Shown in pieces: positions 7,268-11,609 of a stretch of DNA of 11,609 nucleotides. Numbering within the stretch: the first letter of the stretch is position 1; each line of letters opens with the position of its first letter. Source of the stretch: Planctomycetota bacterium (GTDB lineage Bacteria; Planctomycetota; MHYJ01; WSZJ01; JACPWG01); NCBI GenBank assembly GCA_016220045.1, contig JACRIP010000543.1:1-11609 (forward strand), in the 5' to 3' direction. The notes under the pieces are model-generated. The model saw nothing but the letters and a program-made list of their open reading frames with translations. It made no database searches and was not told the DNA's origin. Both the position numbers and the translations under genes were made by a program.

Positions 7268-7296
7268 CCGCAGACAAACCCGCCGGAGGGCGAGCC

Positions 7297-8679
7297 ATGG
7301 ATCCAGAAATCGCGGCCTTCGCCATCTCCCTCCCGTCGCATTGCGCTCTCCCAGCGGCGACCGCCGACCGCTGCGCCCGCGCGCGTCCGGGCTCGCCCCC
7401 ACCGACCGACGCGGCGGCCGGCTTCACGCTCCTCGAGCTGCTCTTGCTGCTGGTGCTCGTGGCGGCGGCCGTTGCGCTCTCCGCCCTCGGGGGCGCCTAC
7501 GGCGGTGTCCCGGGCGGCCTCGCCGGGCTGGCGCTGCTCCCGCTCGCGCTCTGGCTGCATGCCAAGGTCTTCCCCGGGCGGGGCTTTCCGTGCTGTCCGC
7601 ACGGCACCTGCCGGACCGACGACTACATCTTCGGCCACGCGACCCCCTGGGGGCCGTTCGTCTTGCGCTGTCGCTGCGGCCTGGAGTTCCTGCCGGACGG
7701 GGCCCGCGTCCTGGAGATCCTACCGGAGGGAACGGTGCGGCCGTTCCGCGTGTGGCGGCCGCGGGTGGGCTGGACCGAGGATGCCGAATGGTCGCCCCTC
7801 GATCTGCGCGACTACCTCGCCCACCGGGCAGACGACGATCTGGTCGCGCTCCTCGAGTGGAACCACCGGGTCGCCCGGCCCGCCTTCCTGCCCGAGGAAC
7901 CGGCTCCACTGGCCCGCGAGATCTCGCGTCGCCGCGGCCCCGCCATGACGGCGCGGCTGATCGAACGCTATCGGGTCGTGGTCGCCCGCGAGCCTGAGCC
8001 TGTCGATAGGGCGGATTTCCTGGCGTCCTGGGGCGCACGCGACGGGCGGGGCGGACCTCCGGCGCGACTGCTGCGCCTGATCCGCGCGCAGCGGACGGAG
8101 GAGTCGTGGTCCTTCCTCGGTGCGCTGCTCGACTCGCCCGTCGCGTGGGAGGTGCGCAATGCCCTGTGGACTCTGGCGGTGAAGATCGACCCCGCGGACG
8201 ACGTGCGGCTGGCCGCCCTGCGCCCCCGCATCGAGCAGCTCCGCTCCCAAGGGACCTCCGACGTGCGCCACGCGGCGCTCGTGCTGCTCTGCGAGTTGGC
8301 CGACCGGCCCGCCGATTCGTTGGCCGTGTTCCAGGCGGCGCGGCGCAGCGGCGACGTCGCCCTGCTGCTGGGTCCGCAGGGACAAGCCGCCCTCCACCAC
8401 TCGATCACGCTGCTGCTGCGCGCGCGCCGGGGATGGGAAGGGCTGGGAAGCGATCGCCCCGGGGAGCGGCGGCGCGCGGCGCGCCGGCTCAAGCTCCCGC
8501 GCTGGCTCCTGAGCGAGCAGCCGGGGCTCGTGGAAGAGGCGAGCGCGCGACTGCGCACCGCCCGCGCCCGGGAAACCGACCCCCGGACCTGGGCCGAGCT
8601 GGAATTGCGCCTCGCCGAGTGCGAACGGGCGCGCGCCCATCACCAGGAACGGCTGGTGCGCTTCTATGGCGTCGGCTGA
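7297..8679 (+). CDS. Membrane protein with prepilin-like N-terminus, cysteine cluster, and helical C-terminal domain
   Basis: I do not recognise this 460-residue protein. The start is well fixed by GGAGGG six bases upstream (7285-7290). After a 42-residue leader, G42-FTLLELLLLLVLVAA resembles a type IV prepilin cleavage/methylation site, with Glu47 at position +5. A second hydrophobic segment (75-89) follows almost at once, unusual for a true pilin, so this may simply be a two-helix membrane hairpin. Cys99, Cys100, Cys105, Cys125 and Cys127 (PCCPHGTC and RCRCG) could bind zinc. Residues 160-200 are Trp- and acid-rich. Residues 255-460 are amphipathic helices suggesting HEAT-like pairs (VRNALWTLAV, VRHAALVLLCEL) and an Arg-rich coil at the end. 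No catalytic signature is visible. The helical half would face the cytoplasm if the two segments span the membrane as a hairpin. Confidence 0.68.
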   Translation: MDPEIAAFAISLPSHCALPAATADRCARARPGSPPPTDAAAGFTLLELLLLLVLVAAAVALSALGGAYGGVPGGLAGLALLPLALWLHAKVFPGRGFPCCPHGTCRTDDYIFGHATPWGPFVLRCRCGLEFLPDGARVLEILPEGTVRPFRVWRPRVGWTEDAEWSPLDLRDYLAHRADDDLVALLEWNHRVARPAFLPEEPAPLAREISRRRGPAMTARLIERYRVVVAREPEPVDRADFLASWGARDGRGGPPARLLRLIRAQRTEESWSFLGALLDSPVAWEVRNALWTLAVKIDPADDVRLAALRPRIEQLRSQGTSDVRHAALVLLCELADRPADSLAVFQAARRSGDVALLLGPQGQAALHHSITLLLRARRGWEGLGSDRPGERRRAARRLKLPRWLLSEQPGLVEEASARLRTARARETDPRTWAELELRLAECERARAHHQERLVRFYGVG

Positions 8680-9251
8680 GGGCGCCCCGGTCCCGCACCC
8701 AGCCGGACCGGCCGCCCGCGACGGTCGGCCACCTCGGTCAGCCGCGCCCGCGCGCTGGGTGTGGCGGTTCAGCTTTCTGGGAATCCTGGTGCCGCTGGGA
8801 CGCCCCGCGCCGTAGCCGGCGCCGGGCCCGGTCGTGGTCGGAACCGGGTCTTCACCTTTCGGCTTGGGGAGGAGTGTCCTCTCACAACTGAAAAGTGACG
8901 GCCCGGTCCGTTCCCTGTTGGTACCGTAGGTCGTGCACGTCCTGCCGAACAGCTTCACGAAGCCTTCGCTGCTGTGGGTCGATGCGGCATTCCCGGCCTA
9001 ATTGCCGATCGTCGATGCCTCCGCTCTGTTCAGTCTTTGGGACCGGGGCGGCGATTCCGAAGACCGGGACAAACTTGGAGCCCGGGGTCGCGAGCCGGCT
9101 CGACATTCTCGAATCCTTCGCAACATCATGCGCCATAACTGATTAAGCTTCAAGCTTCCGAACGGCATCGGGGGTGCGATAGGCCGCTCGACCGCTTCTG
9201 GAACAGCGGATTGGTCGGACACCCCTGGTGGTTTTTCAAGGAAGCACGAAC
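8680..9251. other. 572-bp stretch with no supported gene
   Basis: No frame on either strand shows a conserved domain, a good ribosome site and G/C-rich third positions together. Base composition drops visibly from about 8880 on, unlike the coding flanks. Small features: a GAGGA-GTG-TCCTC hairpin (8870-8882) and a tandem AAGCTTC repeat (9145-9158). The last 40-100 bp should hold the promoter of the gene at 9252, but I see no convincing pair of boxes. A decayed mobile or coding remnant is possible. Confidence 0.5.
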
Positions 9252-10526
9252 ATGGAATGCAGGCGGTTGATGGCGGTTGCGGCGGCGCTGGTGCTGACGG
9301 GGAGTGGCGTGCTCATGTCGGGCGCGGATGCGACGGCGGAGCCGGCCGAGGCGGTGCGGAACCAGAAAATCGGGTATCAGGTCTCCGGTGGGCTCACGGG
9401 GCGGGCGACGGACCTCAAGGTCTACGACAACGGGGACGCCGTGTGGATGAACGCGATGGCGGGGGAGAGCAGTGCCCGGACGCTGCGCCTTGCCGCCACG
9501 GAGTACGCGGCCCTGGTGGGCCTGTTCGAGCAGCACGGCTTTGCGGAGATGCCGAACCGCTTCCCGCGTCCCAGCGGGTCGATCGCGGACGCGCAGAGCG
9601 TGACCGTGGCCTTCATGACCGGCCGCTTTCGCAAGCTGGTGAACTACCGGACCGGGGACCGGGAATCGGCCGGGTTCCGCGCGCTCCGCGCCCAACTGGC
9701 GGAGCTCTCCCAGCGCGTGGCGACGGACGGGACGCCGGTGGGTGGCGCCGCCGGTCTCGAGGGCTCGATCTCGGTGCAGCAGGTCGGGACCCAGGTGCAG
9801 CTCGCCTTCACGGTCCGCAACCGCGCCGGCGAGCCGGTCGAGCTGGAGCAGCGCCACCAGGGACACTGGTTCGAGCTCGAGGCCTGGACGGGCGGTCGGA
9901 AGGTCTGGACCTGGTCGGAAGGCAGGATCTTCCCGATGGTGGCAGCCCGTCCGCTCGGGCTCCTCTCCGGTGAATCCCGGATCGCCCGCGCGGAGTGGGA
10001 GTTCACGCAGGCGTCGGGTCTGCGTCCCGGCGAGTCCGCGAGTTTCACGTTCAAGGCCTACACCCTGCGCCCGGAAGTGAGCGCCGCGAAAACGGTCGAA
10101 CTGGGCTGGCCGCTGACGGCGCCCGGCGCCGCGCCCGCGACCCTGGTCGTGGATGACACGATGGACGGGCGGACCCTCGACCTCAACGTCGGCGACACCC
10201 TGGAAATCCGCCTGGCCGGGAACCCGACCACCGGCTACGAGTGGAACGCCGTGCGGTACAGCCGCAGCCTGCCCGTGTCCTCGTCCCAGTATGTCCCTAC
10301 CGCCGACGGCGGCGTGGGCGGCGGCGGCGTCTACACCTTCGCGATCAAGCCGGATCCGTTCGCGGCCGGCAGCACGCACTCGTTCAAGTTCGCCTACTCC
10401 CGCGCCGGCGCGCGGAGAGCGCTGAAGACCTTCAAGCTCACGGTCCGCGTGTCCCAGGGCGCCGCGGGCGCCAAGGTCGCTCCGAGCGGCCCGGGCATCA
10501 ACGACGCCCTCACCGGCAATCGCTAG
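9252..10526 (+). CDS. Secreted protein with BsuPI-like and chagasin-like (I42) protease-inhibitor domains
   Basis: A 424-residue exported protein. The ATG at 9252 follows AAGGAA by 8 nt and opens a signal peptide (MECRRLMAVAAALVLTG) with likely cleavage at ADATA|EPA near residue 29; the upstream GTG at 9228 would spoil it. Residues 38-156 form a domain of the kind often seen in front of secreted BsuPI modules (GYQVSGGLTGRATDLKVYDNG). Residues 170-290 resemble the intracellular proteinase inhibitor BsuPI fold: LAFTVRNRAGEPVEL, HWFELEAW, KVWTWSEGRIF and LRPGESASF. Residues 296-402 are chagasin-like: LEIRLAGNPTTGYEW (318-331, the NPTTGY loop) and GVGGGGVYTF (354-363). The third chagasin loop, usually RPW, reads SRAGARR, so that contact is missing. 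Chagasin proteins block papain-family proteases and BsuPI-related proteins act on other proteases. A role in guarding the periplasm or surface against proteases is inferred. Confidence 0.78.
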   Translation: MECRRLMAVAAALVLTGSGVLMSGADATAEPAEAVRNQKIGYQVSGGLTGRATDLKVYDNGDAVWMNAMAGESSARTLRLAATEYAALVGLFEQHGFAEMPNRFPRPSGSIADAQSVTVAFMTGRFRKLVNYRTGDRESAGFRALRAQLAELSQRVATDGTPVGGAAGLEGSISVQQVGTQVQLAFTVRNRAGEPVELEQRHQGHWFELEAWTGGRKVWTWSEGRIFPMVAARPLGLLSGESRIARAEWEFTQASGLRPGESASFTFKAYTLRPEVSAAKTVELGWPLTAPGAAPATLVVDDTMDGRTLDLNVGDTLEIRLAGNPTTGYEWNAVRYSRSLPVSSSQYVPTADGGVGGGGVYTFAIKPDPFAAGSTHSFKFAYSRAGARRALKTFKLTVRVSQGAAGAKVAPSGPGINDALTGNR

Positions 10527-10550
10527 GTGTACGCACCGAGGCACGGCGGC

Positions 10551-10580
10551 GGGCGCGAACCAGCGCGAACCGGCGCGAAC
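10551..10580 (+). repeat. Three tandem 10-bp repeats
   Basis: The unit GGGCGCGAAC / CAGCGCGAAC / CGGCGCGAAC is repeated three times head to tail, with changes only in the first two bases. The shared core is GCGCGAAC, one copy per helical turn, just after the inhibitor gene. It could be a small binding array or replication slippage; there is no further support. Confidence 0.6.
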
Positions 10581-10586
10581 AGGCAA

Positions 10587-10612
10587 GGGCGGGTGACTTC
10601 GGTCATCCGCCC
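10587..10612 (+). terminator. Strong hairpin with UUCG tetraloop, likely transcription end
   Basis: GGGCGGGTGAC (10587-10597) pairs with GTCATCCGCCC (10602-10612) in an 11-bp stem with one G-U pair. It closes on C(UUCG)G, one of the most stable RNA tetraloops. It begins 60 bp after the inhibitor stop. There is no poly-U tail, so it may act as an RNA 3'-end protector or factor-dependent terminator rather than a classical intrinsic one. Confidence 0.5.
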
Positions 10613-10674
10613 TCCGCCTTTGGCGATGGAGGGGTCGGGACCGTCTCCTTGGATTTTAGGCGAGGTTGTCGCCT
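10611..10674 (+). other. Two further hairpins between the inhibitor and the toxin-antitoxin genes
   Basis: CCTCCGCC (10611-10618) can pair with GGC and GGAGG (10622-10632) around a three-base loop and a 3-nt bulge. AGGCGA (10658-10663) can pair with TCGCCT (10669-10674) around a 5-nt loop, with a TTTT run just before it (10654-10657). With the UUCG hairpin this gives three structures in 90 nt. Taken together they may be a structured non-coding RNA or an end region; the sequence alone cannot say which. Confidence 0.3.
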
Positions 10675-10689
10675 GTCAGGAGAATGCTG

Positions 10690-10821
10690 GTGACAAGAGA
10701 CGACCCGGTCCTCCCCTGGCAGGTGCTCGCGCGCGACGGCGGCGGGCCGGATCGCTTCGCGGTCCGGTTCACGTCGGTGCCGGAGGAGCCGCGCGGGCGG
10801 CGCCAGGCGCGGCGTGGGTGA
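10690..10821 (+). CDS. Possible 43-residue hypothetical peptide
   Basis: A GTG at 10690 lies 7 nt after AGGAG (10678-10682) and opens 43 codons, TRDDPVLPWQVLARDG at the start and an Arg-rich tail. Composition at the front half is protein-like, but the end (RGRRQARRG) looks like random GC-rich sequence, so it may be a truncated gene. I recognise no family. The rest of the space to the antitoxin gene (10822-10937) shows nothing. Confidence 0.22.
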   Translation: MTRDDPVLPWQVLARDGGGPDRFAVRFTSVPEEPRGRRQARRG

Positions 10822-10937
10822 GAGGGCGGGGCCGGGTAGCGACGGGGGCAAGCGGAGGTTACGGCGCGTACGGTCGTGCTCAGGCGGCGCTCTTGAAGTC
10901 GCGCCTACGGTGGAGTACGCCAGGCGCATTGGACGGC

Positions 10938-11198
10938 ATGCTGGTCACCATCCGGGGCTCCCTCAGGCACCAACGAATCTCCCTTGACCCCCGAGTCTGT
11001 CATGGCCAGGCGTGCGTCAAAGGAACGCGCATTCCCGTCCACCAGGTGGTTCGAATGCTGGCGAACGGAGACACGATCGAGGGACTGCTGCAGGACTATC
11101 CCTCGCTCAGGCGGGAGGACATCCTGGCCTGCCTGGATTATGCCGCGTCGCTGGCGGAAGAGGAAGTAGCTCCCCTCGAAACGACGGGTGAGGCGTGA
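10938..11198 (+). CDS. DUF433 antitoxin-like protein
   Basis: Eighty-six residues from an ATG at 10938, the usual size for DUF433. The body is close to the family pattern: ISLDPRVCHGQACVKGTRIP (residues 14-33), VHQVVRMLANGDTIEGLLQDYP, and REDILACLDYAASLAEEE. DUF433 proteins have a winged-helix-like DNA-binding fold and commonly sit just ahead of PIN-like toxins as antitoxins. The frame stays open upstream to 10527, but nothing conserved precedes the ATG. The ribosome site is weak (GGACGG). Its stop overlaps the toxin's GTG start, a typical toxin-antitoxin arrangement. It looks intact while its partner is broken. Confidence 0.88.
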   Translation: MLVTIRGSLRHQRISLDPRVCHGQACVKGTRIPVHQVVRMLANGDTIEGLLQDYPSLRREDILACLDYAASLAEEEVAPLETTGEA

Positions 11199-11547
11199 AC
11201 GTCCTGGTGGACGAGAACATCCGCCGGCGAACCGTCGATCGATGCGCTCCGGGCTGCGGGCGATGACGTTCGCGATGTGCGAGGGACCGAGCGGCAGCGG
11301 CCTCCGACGCCGCCCTGTGGAAATGGCCCTGCGCGAGGAGAGGCTTCTCGTCACGACCGACAAGGGTTTCGCCCGGCACCGGGAGGAGACCCACCGCGGG
11401 ATTCTGAGCCTCCGTTTGCGCCAGCCGAATCGCGAGAAGATTCACGAGCGCGTCATGAGGGCGATGGGGCGTTTCGGACCCGACGAGTGCCCGGGTACCC
11501 TCGTGGTGGTGCGGGACCGGGTCCAATCCGTCTGGCGACGGAGGTAG
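11195..11547 (+). pseudogene. DUF5615 PIN-like toxin, broken by three frameshifts
   Basis: The start is GTG at 11195, in a GTGA overlap with the antitoxin stop. The first 13 codons read NVLVDENIRRRTV, with the acidic DEN triad of PIN-like nucleases. A repeated CGAT (11236-11243, CGATCGAT) shifts the frame; the match continues in another frame as ALRAAGDDVRDVRGTERQ (11244-11297). Near 11298-11300 it shifts back to ASDAALW, and near 11320 again, where one G seems missing between TGG and AAATG. The rest is intact: MALREERLLVTTDKGFARHR and on to VWRRR at 11544. Together they rebuild a normal DUF5615 protein of about 117 residues, so the toxin is inactive as a full-length product. A fragment could start at ATG 11323 but would lack the DEN motif. 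Sequencing error cannot be excluded for single-base events. Confidence 0.82.
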
Positions 11548-11609
11548 CTCGCCGCGTGATCGCACCGCCGCGTCCTCCCCAGTCCCTCCCCCCCCATGCG
11601 ATGTCCGCC

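Noticed and set aside
5848..8679. A 943-codon open frame on the + strand
   Set aside because: Its first part overlaps the MsrA gene in the wrong frame and is Arg/Pro-rich noise. Only the stretch from ATG 7297 has a ribosome site and protein-like composition.
8666..8815. A 48-codon frame ending in RFSFLGILVPLGRP
   Set aside because: It starts inside the previous gene with no ribosome site and has no recognisable family; the hydrophobic end alone is not enough.
8882..9146. Open frames on both strands resembling a transposase fragment
   Set aside because: I could not find any DDE motif, terminal inverted repeat or target duplication, and the residues are not protein-like.
9150..10586. A 478-codon open frame antisense to the inhibitor gene
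   Set aside because: It is Arg/Gly/His-rich without any domain, and the sense strand carries a signal peptide and chagasin motifs.

Overview
The window is about 11.6 kb of very GC-rich bacterial DNA with tightly packed genes. A lipoprotein lipobox, Sec-type signal peptides, a prepilin-like leader, and a sugar/cell-surface operon suggest a Gram-negative, probably uncultured environmental lineage. A selenoprotein-rich, high-GC group such as Myxococcota/Deltaproteobacteria sensu lato or Planctomycetota would fit, but I cannot assign a taxon. I see no rRNA, tRNA, CRISPR array, or intact insertion sequence.

Left end (1-1195): two genes read leftwards, a secreted HEAT-repeat-like protein followed 19 bp later by a lipoprotein cut off by the window edge. 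They are divided from the rightward genes by a compact divergent promoter region. It has one good sigma70-type promoter on each strand, both with 17-bp spacers.

Region 1196-5847: four rightward genes joined by 1-8 bp gaps or overlaps. They are a B12-binding-type radical SAM enzyme, an aldo/keto reductase, a family 2 glycosyltransferase, and an NAD-dependent sugar epimerase/dehydratase. They look like one operon that makes and transfers a modified sugar, or a related carbonyl/polyol group, onto a lipid carrier or surface glycan. The product is inferred, not visible.

Region 6008-6877: the most striking gene. It is an exported peptide methionine sulfoxide reductase A in which the catalytic cysteine codon of the GCFWG motif is an in-frame UGA, followed 20 nt later by a hairpin matching the bacterial SECIS pattern. 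It reads as an unrecognised selenoprotein MsrA (Sec98) with a signal peptide and Pro/Ala linker. A conventional gene caller would split it at the UGA and lose the active site.

Region 6995-8679: a short, probably N-terminally eroded member of an ADP-ribosylation/crystallin J1-like small family, then a 460-residue unrecognised membrane protein with a prepilin-like GFTLLE segment, a cysteine cluster and a helical C-terminal half. Region 8680-9251 holds no gene I can support.

Region 9252-10526: a secreted protein that appears to combine two unrelated protease-inhibitor folds, BsuPI-like and chagasin-like (I42). It is followed by 10-bp tandem repeats and a run of hairpins, one with a UUCG tetraloop.

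Right end (10938-11547): a DUF433 antitoxin-like gene and, overlapping its stop codon, a DUF5615 PIN-like toxin gene broken by three frameshifts. This is a decayed toxin-antitoxin module with the antitoxin intact.
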